A DNA stretch of 6,385 nucleotides. It comes from Bacillota bacterium (GTDB lineage: Bacteria; Bacillota; Clostridia; Oscillospirales; Ruminococcaceae). The notes under the pieces were generated by a model that made no database searches, was not told the DNA's origin, and saw nothing but the letters and a program-made list of their open reading frames with translations. Positions 1 through 5,881 of this stretch are shown here, in pieces. Every line of letters begins with the position of its first letter. Position 1 is the first letter of the stretch. The stretch lies in the NCBI GenBank assembly GCA_023418925.1, contig JAEZYS010000004.1:1-6385 (forward strand), written 5' to 3'. A program made the position numbers and the translations under genes.

Positions 1-176
1 CTTTTCATTCAGTTCTTAAAAAAGAAGAAGTAAATCTTAACCGTTATTATGACTTCAAAGAAGCCTATTCAGCTATATTTGAATACATTGAATCCTGGTA
101 TAACAGGACTCGTGTTCATGGAAGCCTTAATTTCAGGACTCCTGATGCTGTTCACAAGGCCGCTTTGACTGCATAA
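1..176 (+). CDS. IS3-family (IS150-like) transposase, C-terminal end, partial
   Basis: The frame opens before the window and ends at a TAA at 174-176, giving 57 full codons. It is the C-terminal end of the DDE integrase-like catalytic domain that cuts and joins IS ends. Visible motifs are the FHSVLKKE block that follows the catalytic glutamate in IS3-family proteins and the later SWYNRTRVHGSLNFRTP stretch. This corresponds to the family's usual YN..R.H..L...TP signature near the C-terminus. The catalytic glutamate itself lies just outside the window. It can be seen in copy B, where the same frame reads YDNACIESFHS. Whether the upstream part of this copy is complete cannot be seen here. Confidence 0.9.
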   Translation, partial: FHSVLKKEEVNLNRYYDFKEAYSAIFEYIESWYNRTRVHGSLNFRTPDAVHKAALTA

Positions 177-217
177 TTTCTCGCTTTTTTTGTGTCTACT
201 TTATTGACATAGATCCA
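1..217 (+). mobile_element. Right end of an IS3-family element, copy A
   Basis: This is the 3' part of an insertion sequence that starts outside the window. It holds the transposase tail (stop at 174-176) and a short AT-rich tail. The terminal sequence, read inward from the end, starts TGGATCTATGTCAATAAAG, a TG..CA end of IS3-family type. The last IS base is placed at 217 because the sequence shared with copy B (2807-3023) continues to there and then diverges. Copy A differs from copy B at only four positions in 217 bp (51, 128, 155 and 213), so the two were spread recently. The element interrupts the minus-strand lipoprotein gene next to it. Confidence 0.85.
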
Positions 218-688
218 ACTTGCATAATCATCTGATAATTTAGTTAAATTTGTCCCGTCTGTTTTAATCTTACAAAGTGAATACTTTTTCTCATACTCAT
301 CATATAAGGAATGAGAAAAATAAATCCAATTATCTTGTAAAGCAACTAGACCATAATTAGTTAAATTTTGTGCGGTGTTTCCAAAAGTATTAATTTGCTT
401 TTGATGCTCAATATAAGTTGATTCAGTATTATCTGTTATTGTTTCACATTCAGTTGCTACTGGTTGGTTTATTATACTTGTTTGAGTTTCAGAAGTCACT
501 GAAGTGACTTCTGAAACAATTGTTGATTGTTTTTCTTGTGTTGATATCAAATTTTCATAGGTTGAAACAGAACCGCTGTTTAAATTTGTATCTTCTGTAT
601 TCTGAATATCATCATAATTTTTATTGCAGGATGTGGTTATCAGAACAAAAAAAAATAAAGTAATAACTACAGATATTTTTGCTTTCAT
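152..688 (-). pseudogene. Surface lipoprotein with DUF5050-like start, truncated by IS copy A
   Basis: The start at 688 is supported by an AAAGGAG ribosome site at 694-700. Residues 1-20 form a lipoprotein signal (MKAK, then a hydrophobic run ending ITTS) followed by Cys21, so the product should be lipid-anchored on the outer face of the membrane. Residues 22 to about 100 are a Ser/Thr/Glu/Gln-rich linker. From about residue 105 the sequence (LVALQDNWIYFSH, then CKIKTDGTNLTKLSDD) resembles the first repeat of DUF5050-type beta-propeller domains, which have alternating WIYY and K.DG..L..L motifs. Exactly 157 native codons remain, 688 down to 218. The last 21 codons, starting at the Trp in WIYVNKVDT, are read from the IS on its non-coding strand and end at a TGA at 154-152. 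The rest of the propeller is lost, so the anchor may still be made but the domain cannot fold as in intact relatives. The DUF5050 match is by motif recognition only. Confidence 0.6.
486..517. repeat. 15-bp perfect inverted repeat inside the lipoprotein gene
   Basis: The arms GTTTCAGAAGTCACT (486-500) and AGTGACTTCTGAAAC (503-517) are exact reverse complements separated by GA. The repeat lies in the Ser/Thr-rich linker region, where the minus strand reads VSEVTSVTSET, so the repetitive peptide explains part of the symmetry. No U-tract follows on either strand, so it is not a typical terminator. Confidence 0.8.
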
Positions 689-729
689 AAACGCTCCTTT
701 ACTTAATCACATAATACTTGTATATTATG

Positions 730-945
730 TTACCTGTTGAATCTGTTAAAAATTAATAAGTTACAGTATGTTTTATTAGGATCCATAAAATATTTACCAT
801 AGCAACTTGAATTAGTTGGATCAATATCAAGATACTTATACCCATAATGGACCATTGCATGACCTGTTGTACTTGAAGAATTTGTCCAACGAGTATAACA
901 AGGAGCACTATTATTTATAGTAGTTTTTACTACGTTCCACGAGAG
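730..945 (-). pseudogene. 3' remnant of a probable C39-like cysteine peptidase
   Basis: This 71-codon open stretch ends at a TAA at 732-730. It has no start codon with a ribosome site and is preceded in frame by a TAA at 948-946. It reads WNVVKTTINNSAP, then SSTTGHAMVHYGYKYLDIDP, then a short tail ending LLIFNRFNR. The order W..V...I.N..P, GHAMV.(H/Y)GY and DP matches the second half of papain-like C39-type peptidases. In that family the His of GHA is catalytic and an Asp or Asn after GY completes the site. The half that would hold the catalytic Cys is missing. The upstream border falls in the 40 bp before the end of the membrane-protein gene, which suggests a deletion. It lies in line with the minus-strand cluster of exported proteins. 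The family call rests on motif pattern and is moderate. Confidence 0.5.
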
Positions 946-984
946 TTATTTATAAAATAAAAGGAATACTGATAGATTGGTATA

Positions 985-1365
985 TTATGATTTTCTTTTT
1001 AAATTTGCATTTATTAATCGAATTATAAAAATTATCATTGATAATATTACCCCGACACAAATACTATCAATTTGATCGTAAACTACATTTGAAAAAGGGT
1101 ACAGATCTTTAAGTAATGGATCATATATACGAAATTCTAAAATAATATATACAAAAGAAAAAAGAAAACTGGAAACAAACGGAATTAAAGATGTTGCTGT
1201 TTTTAATATCGATTTATTTTGTAGTACAACAGTAACTGCTGAAACTATGAGAAGTGCGGGCAATATTACAACCATGCTATCCACACTTCGTTCGCTGATA
1301 AAAAATAAAACTAAAATACTTATAATGTATATTAAAATATATATTATATAAAAGCCTTTTTTCAT
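985..1365 (-). CDS. Small integral membrane protein, function unknown
   Basis: This frame of 126 residues is intact. The start at 1365 follows an AAAAGGAAG ribosome site at 1374-1382 with good spacing. Hydrophobic segments lie at about residues 5-23, 30-48, 58-77 and 101-118, so four membrane helices are likely. The N-terminus is short and basic (MKKG) and the C-terminus is basic (NLKRKS). The 20-residue hydrophilic piece between helices 3 and 4, with YDPLLKDLYPF, is the only sizeable loop. I recognise no family. It follows the hairpin at 1418-1453 and precedes the peptidase remnant. In such clusters small membrane proteins often serve export or immunity, but nothing in the sequence proves this. 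Confidence 0.7.
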   Translation of the reverse strand: MKKGFYIIYILIYIISILVLFFISERSVDSMVVILPALLIVSAVTVVLQNKSILKTATSLIPFVSSFLFSFVYIILEFRIYDPLLKDLYPFSNVVYDQIDSICVGVILSMIIFIIRLINANLKRKS

Positions 1366-1417
1366 AATAACCGCTTCCTTTTCATTAATTTTGTTATGTC
1401 TAACAATTAAATAATAA

Positions 1418-1453
1418 TATAGTACAGCAAACCACTTTGTTTGCTGTACTATA
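1418..1453 (-). terminator. Perfect 15-bp hairpin after the secreted-protein operon
   Basis: The arms TATAGTACAGCAAAC (1418-1432) and GTTTGCTGTACTATA (1439-1453) pair perfectly around a six-base loop. On the minus strand the hairpin lies 15 bp past the stop of the 1468-2064 gene. It is followed by TTATTATTATTT, a broken but T-rich tail. The best reading is an intrinsic terminator of the two-gene operon that separates it from the membrane-protein gene. Confidence 0.6.
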
Positions 1454-1467
1454 AGTGTTCTTTCCGG

Positions 1468-2064
1468 TTAGGAAATCGTGCCGTCAGATTTGCATTTAAT
1501 CTTTATTGTGTTTGTCGCTCCAGCAATACCATATCCATAGCTAAGAGATGCCGTAACATAACTTTTAAAAAATGTTCCTCCTCCACTTGTTGTTCCTAAC
1601 TCAATATTGTTAAAATAAGTGCTTGAACCACTTTTCACATACATATTTTTTGACTTTGAAGTGCAGGAGATATAATCTGTTGCTTTGTAATATTTAAATG
1701 ATGCCGTAAGCGTTGCCTTTGCCACCAAATAATCTTCAACGTAGATTTCATGTACTTTTGACTGTGTAGCTGTTCCATAAGTAATAGACAAAGGACTCAT
1801 CGATAAGTTTTTTTATTGTTATAATTTATAATAGTTTCAACAATATAAGTTTCAGTTTTATAATCCTGTGCAATTATTTCTCTTGACACAATTATTCCAC
1901 CAGAAGATAATTCTTGAGATATATTGCTAGTGTTACTTATAAGTGTTTCACTAGTAACGTTTGGCGCTATTTCACAGCTCGTATCAGCAGATACTGTGAG
2001 TGAACACATAGTTAAACTCATTATTAATGCGGTAATTACAGATATAATTTGTTTGTTTTTTCAT
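1468..2064 (-). pseudogene. Second small secreted protein of the pair, split by two frameshifts in A-tracts
   Basis: The natural start is the ATG at 2064-2062, with an AAAGGAAG ribosome site at 2073-2080. It overlaps the stop of the gene before it as ATGA. That ATG frame soon leaves the signal peptide. In the next frame the DNA encodes NKQIISVITALIMSL and then a cleavage-like VSA before DTS. The frame break is therefore at the A6 run just after the ATG (2056-2061). Reading then stays open to a TGA at 1799-1797. A second switch at the A7 run (1808-1814) leads into a further 110 codons ending at 1468. The joined product would be about 195 residues: a signal peptide, a Ser/Thr-rich middle, and a beta-rich C-terminal part. 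Key features of that last part are ATLTASFKYY, a Cys in YISCTS, and the ending IKIKCKSDGTIS. Both breaks restore with small length changes in A-runs. It could be two overlapping genes, but the rebuilt signal peptide and the continuous character of the protein argue for one. Confidence 0.55.
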
Positions 2065-2480
2065 GCAAATAACTTCCTTTCAATTTTTGCCATAACTTTT
2101 GAGTTGATTTTCTCAACGGCTTCCGAGTTATTTTCATTGTAAACTTTAAATACAGTTCTTAAACGATATGTACCGCTACTGAGATTGGATTTGCTGTTAC
2201 TCATTAAGAATACGAGTATTTGACGAACTTCTCCAAGTGCCACTGCTCACTGCAATCCAATTGCTTTCACTTTTTTCTCAAGGTTTTGTACAGCATCAAT
2301 TTCGGTTACTGTACTATTACCTTTAGCGGTGCTTTTACAATACGCCGTTCCTGAGGAAATTGTTAACGTGCTGGTTGCAGATGTGGTATACGAATACTTA
2401 GCATCATTAGCATAAGCTGTTATACCGCACATCATCGTAAGCATTACTAATGTCAGAAAATGCAGATAAGTTTTTTTCAT
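2061..2480 (-). pseudogene. First small secreted protein of the pair, two frameshifts
   Basis: The start at 2480 has a GAAAGGGAG ribosome site at 2487-2495. Residues 1-25 are a classic Sec signal (MKKTYLHF, hydrophobic core, cleavage after AYA). The mature part begins NDAKYSYTTS and continues through TLTISSGTAYCKSTA to VQNLEKK. At the A6 run at 2271-2276 the original frame goes astray and soon reaches a TGA. The next frame instead reads KSESNWIAVSSGTWRSS, then hits a TAA. A third frame from about 2205 gives NLSSGTYRLRTVFKVY and ends at 2061. Joined, these give about 140 residues with the order LTISSGTA, LEKK..W..V, SGTYRLRT, plausible for one small all-beta secreted domain. The layout recalls small secreted clostridial proteins such as DUF6147 members, but I cannot assign a family. 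The first break needs one extra A. The second, near CTTAATG, is not in a homopolymer. The stop overlaps the next gene's ATG, pointing to translational coupling. Confidence 0.55.
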
Positions 2481-2499
2481 TGCATGCTCCCTTTCAGAT

Positions 2500-2555
2500 T
2501 ATTTGATGATTTTCTCTCATCTATAATATATAACCTTTTTAAAAGCCATTTAGGG
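2500..2555 (-). promoter_or_regulatory. Probable promoter region of the secreted-protein pair
   Basis: On the minus strand the stretch TATATATTATAG (within 2522-2533) offers -10-like hexamers 45-50 bp upstream of the start at 2480. No TTGACA-like hexamer lies 16-18 bp further up. A weak -35 of this kind would fit activator-dependent expression. The call rests only on the -10-like sequence and the position. Confidence 0.3.
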
Positions 2556-2592
2556 ACACATTTTTTCAAAAAATATTTTATTTTACTTTTGC

Positions 2593-2748
2593 ATGATTTC
2601 TTTACAATATTTTAACGACCTAGGCAAAATTGTTTATGATGATATTGTTTTTGCAAAAGCTAAACCTAGTAGCATTTTGGAAAAAGTTCGGAATGCAACT
2701 GATTTGACTTCTTTAAAAAATGAGTTGTTAGAGGGGAATTTTCAATAG
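2593..2748 (+). other. Unrecognised 51-codon open frame fused to the truncated IS
   Basis: An ATG at 2593 opens a frame of 51 codons ending at a TAG at 2746-2748. It includes FNDLGKIVYDDIVFAKAK and ILEKVRNATDLTSLKNEL. The composition (charged, amphipathic, well mixed) looks like real protein. There is no ribosome site before the ATG, and the frame is open upstream only to a TAG at 2551-2553. It is therefore more likely the 3' end of a gene that lost its front than a complete gene. I do not recognise the family. Its stop lies directly against the truncated transposase fragment, and it is in the same frame as that fragment. Confidence 0.35.
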
Positions 2749-2982
2749 GGCATAAAGCATTCATTCAGTCGGAAAGGCTGTCCTTATGACAACGCATGTA
2801 TTGAGTCTTTTCATTCAGTTCTTAAAAAAGAAGAAGTAAATCTTAACCGTTATTATAACTTCAAAGAAGCCTATTCAGCTATATTTGAATACATTGAATC
2901 CTGGTATAACAGGACTCGTGTTCATGGAAGCCTCAATTTCAGGACTCCTGATGCTGTTCATAAGGCCGCTTTGACTGCATAA
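2749..2982 (+). pseudogene. IS3-family transposase C-terminal fragment, copy B
   Basis: The 77 codons to a TAA at 2980-2982 read GIKHSFSRKGCPYDNACIES and then the FHSVLKKE block. Here the last acidic residue of the DDE triad is visible as the Glu in ACIESFHS, with the matching basic residue seven positions later. The first two acidic residues and the helix-turn-helix protein are missing, so it cannot be active. Compared with copy A the shared part differs by one amino acid, Asn for Asp in RYYNF. The fragment follows, in the same frame, the TAG that ends the unrecognised reading frame. Confidence 0.85.
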
Positions 2983-3023
2983 TTTCTCGCTTTTTTTGTG
3001 TCTACTTTATTGACATAGGTCCA
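2807..3023 (+). repeat. 217-bp direct repeat of 1-217
   Basis: Position 2807 corresponds to position 1 and 3023 to position 217, with four substitutions and no gaps. Both copies point the same way and bracket the minus-strand cargo cluster. They are long enough for homologous recombination that would delete 2.8 kb. Confidence 0.9.
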
Positions 3024-4230
3024 ATTTCTTGTTGCTACCGAAAAAGAGACACAAGAACAATATCTAAATTGGCTTGATAGCGCATATAAGCTAGCATACT
3101 CTGGACTTACAGGATATGAATCAGACTTATATAGATATGAACAAGAAGTTTATACTGGTAGAAAATCTCTTGTTGAAGAACAGGCAGAGGCAGAGAAAAA
3201 GGCTATAAAGGATTCTATTTCTGCTGAAAAAGAATATCTTGAATCTGTCAAAGATAAGCAAAATGAATTAATTGATAATCAGATTTCTTTATATCAAAAG
3301 CAGAAACAAGCAATGGAAGATACATATGATGCTCAAATTAATGCTATAGATGGAACTATAAATAAGCTCAATGAAGAAAATGATGCTAAAGAAAGAGCAA
3401 ATGACTTAGAACAGGCTCAACTTGATATTAAAAAAGCACAACTTGATTTGGAAAAGGCAAAAAATTCAGCTAGACGTATGGTTATAGGTGTTGATGGAAG
3501 TGTTGATTATAAAGTTGATGATGATGTTGTTTCAGAAGCTGAAAAGAAACTTAAAGATGCTGAAAAGAAATTAGCTGATTTAAAAAAAGAGTCTGAAATT
3601 GATGCTCTTGAAAAACAAAAAGAAACTTTAGAATCAGAAAAAGATGTTAAATCTGAGTCATATGAAAATATGATTACTGTTCTCAATGAGCAAAAAACAA
3701 AGACATCTGAATACTATGAAAAAGTTCTTTCTATTCTTGAATCAAAATTAAATTCTGATAATGAAAAGCAGACACAGAGTAATGCTGAAGTATATAAAAT
3801 GCTTGATAATAGTTCTCTTAACAGTGAAGAAAAAGCTATTATTAACAGTATTATACAGAAAGACCCTAAACTGTCTTCTGACATTACTTCATCTTTTAAT
3901 CTGTCAAATAGTGCAATTATGGATAATTATAACAAGCTATTATCAGATAATGCCATGCCTAAATTGAATACATATAATGTTGATTTAAGTAATGCTACAT
4001 TACCTGCAAATGCTAGTAAGACATTATCAAATAATTCTCCTGTTGCTTCAACAGTTATCAATTACACAGCTGGTGATGTAAATATCACTGGTCTGGCAAA
4101 TGGTGTTACCATTGATGAAGTCAAACAAATTGTAAATAAGGCGATTACAGATGGCTTTGATAACTTTTTATCACGTTTTGCAAACGGAATTTCAAGTAGT
4201 TTAAAACAAGAATCCTATAAAAGATATTAA
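3024..4230 (+). pseudogene. Phage tail tape measure protein, C-terminal part
   Basis: The frame is open from the IS border to a TAA at 4228-4230, about 400 codons. An internal ATG at 3313 is only a chance start, because the same protein character runs from 3028 onward (LVATEKETQEQYLNWLDSAY). It is rich in Glu, Lys, Gln and Ala with long heptad-like coiled-coil stretches. It contains the segment RRMVIGVDGSVDYKVDDD, which resembles the R.(V/Y).G.DG.....D motif common in C-terminal parts of clostridial phage tape measures. The end reads VNITGLANGVTIDEVKQIV, with a short amphipathic tail, again typical of that family. Tape measures set siphophage tail length and enter the host with the DNA. They usually span 700 or more residues, so the N-terminal half was removed where the IS lies. 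No other tail gene follows, so this is a prophage remnant. A phage-like particle gene of another kind is possible but less likely. Confidence 0.7.
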
Positions 4231-4238
4231 TAAGATAT

Positions 4239-4271
4239 AAGGGTATGGCTTTAACAGTTATGCCCTTTTTT
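4239..4271 (+). terminator. Intrinsic terminator after the tape measure remnant
   Basis: The stem AAGGGTATGGCT (4239-4250) pairs with AGTTATGCCCTT (4256-4267), with three G-U wobbles, around the loop TTAAC. The T-run at 4266-4271 overlaps the end of the stem. It lies 8 bp after the stop at 4230. Confidence 0.8.
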
Positions 4272-4329
4272 GTGCAATTTTTGTTGCATAGAGATATATA
4301 AATATAATAAAAGAAAGAGAATAATTAAA

Positions 4330-4525
4330 ATGAATGATATACAAATGTTTTCAAATTACCCTGATGTGGTATCAATTGAGCAACTTCAAGAAATGCTTGA
4401 TATCGGTAGAAATACAGCATATAGACTTATAAATGAAAAGAAAATCAAAAGCATTAATATTTGGTAGAGTACATAAAATTCCCAAGGTATATATTATTGA
4501 ATATATTATGGCTAATGCTTCATAA
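4330..4525 (+). pseudogene. xis: Excisionase (Xis-like, MerR-type helix-turn-helix), frameshifted
   Basis: The start at 4330 fits the family, whose members begin a few residues before a YPDVV motif. An AGAAAGAG-like ribosome site lies just upstream. Residues 6-35 read MFSNYPDVVSIEQ and then LQEMLDIGRNTAYRLI, the helix-turn-helix of small excisionases that bend attachment-site DNA and steer Int towards excision. After KKIKSIN the frame breaks and meets a TAG at 4465-4467. The next frame from 4460 gives FGRVHKIPKVYIIEYIMANA and a TAA at 4523-4525, exactly the expected continuation (..IK.GR.H.IPK.YIIEYI..). One extra base within 4453-4460 explains the break. The repaired protein would be about 64 residues, a normal Xis length. 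It lies 86 bp upstream of the integrase in the same direction, the usual order. As it stands the product lacks its wing and C-terminal helix and is probably inactive. Confidence 0.8.
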
Positions 4526-4531
4526 AACATA

Positions 4532-4560
4532 TTGAATTCAAAGCCTGTTGTTGATATAAT
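4532..4560 (+). promoter_or_regulatory. Sigma-A promoter of the integrase gene
   Basis: TTGAAT (4532-4537) and a perfect TATAAT (4555-4560) are separated by 17 bp. The promoter is 52 bp upstream of the integrase start and just past the excisionase stop. It would let Int be made independently of Xis. Confidence 0.7.
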
Positions 4561-4594
4561 TATAGATGTCAATAATGGGCTATCCGTCAAATTT

Positions 4595-4602
4595 AAAGGA
4601 GG
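4595..4602 (+). promoter_or_regulatory. Strong ribosome binding site of the integrase
   Basis: AAAGGAGG matches the anti-Shine-Dalgarno sequence fully and is 9 bp before the ATG at 4612. It fixes this start. Confidence 0.85.
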
Positions 4603-4611
4603 TTAATTTTA

Positions 4612-5742
4612 ATGACTGGTAGTCTTAGAGTTAAAAAAGGTTATTTCTATATTGTAATAAGTTACAATGATGAGCAAGGGAAAAGAAGGCAAAAGTGGGT
4701 GGCTACAAAGTTACCTGAAAAGAACAACAAACGTAAAGCGGAACAGATGCTTAAAGAAACACTGCAAGAGTATCAAGATAAAAACATAACCATTACCAAG
4801 AATATTCCGTTTTATAAATTCATGACAGAGTGGCTTGAAATGTCAAAAGACAATGTAGCACAAACTACTTATCAAGGTTATTGTTCTGTAGTTAATACTC
4901 ATATAGTACCTTATTTTAAACAAATAGGTATTTCACTTCAAGACTTAGAACCTCAACACATTCAAAAATTCTACTCTAAAAGGCTAAAAGAGGGTATTTC
5001 TCCAAATACAATAAAGCATTATCAAGCTAATATTCATAAAGCCTTAAGGTATGCTGAAAAGTGCAATCTTATAGCGTATAATCCTGCTGACAGAGTTGAT
5101 TTACCTTAAAAGCAAAAATATGTAGGAAAATTTTATTCTGATGAACAGGTAAAAGTGCTTGTAAATGCTGTAAAAGATACTGAACTTGAAACACCTATAC
5201 TACTTGCTTTAGCTTATGGTCTTAGAAGAAGCGAAATAATAGGTATCAAATGGGATGCTATTGATTTTAAGCAAAAGACAATAACAATCAAGCATACTGT
5301 TACTGGTGCTGGGAAGAATCTTATTTGTGCAGATAAAACTAAAAACGCCTCAAGTTATAGAACACTTCCATTGCTTGAAGGTGTTGAAAAATATTTGCTT
5401 GAATTGCAAGAGCATAACAAGGAAATGAGAAAGCTATTTGGCAATGCATACAATAAAAATGATTATGTATGTACTTGGAATGATGGTAGATTAGTTTTAC
5501 CAGACCATTTAAGCTCAAAGTTTAAAACAATAATCAAAGAAGTAGAGCTTCCAAATATTAGATTTCATGATTTAAGACATACTGTGGCGAGTCTATTGCT
5601 TGCTGATGGTTATAGCCTTAAAGAAATAAGCGAACTATTAGGGCATTGTAGTATCGGAATAACAGCAAATATCTATGGACATTTGCAATATAAAGCAAAA
5701 ATTGATATGGGTAAGAGTATGGAAAGCAAATTATTTGGTTAA
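4612..5742 (+). pseudogene. int: Tyrosine integrase with one in-frame ochre stop at codon 166
   Basis: One frame of 376 codons runs from the ATG at 4612 to a TAA at 5740-5742, broken only by a TAA at 5107-5109. That is a normal length for a phage or ICE tyrosine recombinase. Residues 1-55 (MTGSLRVKKGYFYIVISYND) form the arm-binding N-terminal domain. Residues about 65-163 are the core-binding helical domain (FYKFMTEWLEMSKDN, NTIKHYQANIHKALRYAEK). After the stop the catalytic domain is complete: Arg205 in YGLRRSE, Lys244 in DKTKNASSYR, His319 and Arg322 in FHDLRH, His345 in LLGHCS, and the nucleophile Tyr355 in NIYGHL. The stop falls in the linker between the two domains, where relatives commonly have Lys; one substitution (AAA to TAA) explains it. 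A GTG at 5155 preceded by AGGT could restart translation of the catalytic half, but this is weak. It converges on the tRNA-Leu-like attachment region, the standard geometry. Without readthrough or suppression it should be inactive. Confidence 0.9.
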
Positions 5743-5759
5743 ATAGTTTTGCTTTATCG

Positions 5760-5783
5760 TGTGGGAACTATCGTGGGAACTAA
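5760..5783 (+). repeat. 12-bp tandem repeat, probable integrase arm-type site
   Basis: CGTGGGAACTAT (5760-5771) is followed at once by CGTGGGAACTAA (5772-5783). Short tandem direct repeats just past an integrase gene and before the tRNA-like core are the usual form of arm-type binding sites for tyrosine integrases of Firmicutes elements. Confidence 0.6.
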
Positions 5784-5812
5784 ATTCAATTATGCTTATA
5801 AAAAGAAAGAAA

Positions 5813-5839
5813 GTCGACTGCATAGTGACTGCAATCGAC
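5813..5839 (+). terminator. Hairpin downstream of the integrase
   Basis: The arms GTCGACTGCA (5813-5822) and TGCAATCGAC (5830-5839) pair in nine of ten positions around TAGTGAC. A T-run (5852-5856) comes only 12 bp later, so termination may be weak. The hairpin could also be part of the attachment-site structure. Confidence 0.45.
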
Positions 5840-5858
5840 CTATTTAAGGGCTTTTTCA

Positions 5859-5881
5859 TGGTGCCGCTAACCGGACTTGAA
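5859..5881 (-). other. Candidate att core: intact 3' end of the tRNA-Leu-like sequence
   Basis: These 23 bp (T-loop through CCA) are the only part of the tRNA-like sequence that keeps a fully canonical form. They lie 116 bp past the integrase stop, with the tRNA 3' end facing the integrase. Integrases of this kind use tRNA 3' ends as core sites and carry a copy that restores the gene after insertion. The matching second copy should lie at the far end of the element, outside this window. Confidence 0.55.

Larger units (their letters stand above)
2749..3023 (+). mobile_element. IS3-family element copy B, 5'-truncated
   Basis: This is the last 275 bp or so of the IS also seen at 1-217. The left border at about 2749 is where transposase-like sequence begins (GIKHSFSRKG) after the foreign TAG. 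The left terminal repeat and all of the upstream transposase are absent. The right border is placed at 3023, where the terminal TGGACCTATGTCAATAAAG (read inward) ends. Past it the sequence is phage tape-measure coding. The flanking bases differ from those of copy A, and with the left end lost no target duplication can be tested. Confidence 0.8.

Noticed and set aside
1924..2142. Plus-strand 72-codon open frame opposite the secreted-protein genes
   Set aside because: It has no ribosome site and is the complement of the minus-strand genes, whose signal peptides and ribosome sites are clear.
3761..3967. Second plus-strand frame inside the tape measure region
   Set aside because: It is a shadow of the longer coiled-coil frame and has unnatural composition.
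3313..4230. Complete stand-alone gene starting at 3313
   Set aside because: The same protein-like frame is open from the IS border at 3024, and the ATG at 3313 has no ribosome site, so this is an internal Met of a truncated tape measure.
4270..4329. Upstream extension of the excisionase to a non-ATG start at 4270
   Set aside because: The extension overlaps the terminator T-run, and family members start just before the YPDVV motif, so 4330 is chosen.
4372..4590. Minus-strand frame across the excisionase
   Set aside because: It lies opposite a recognised helix-turn-helix gene and has no ribosome site or recognisable domain.
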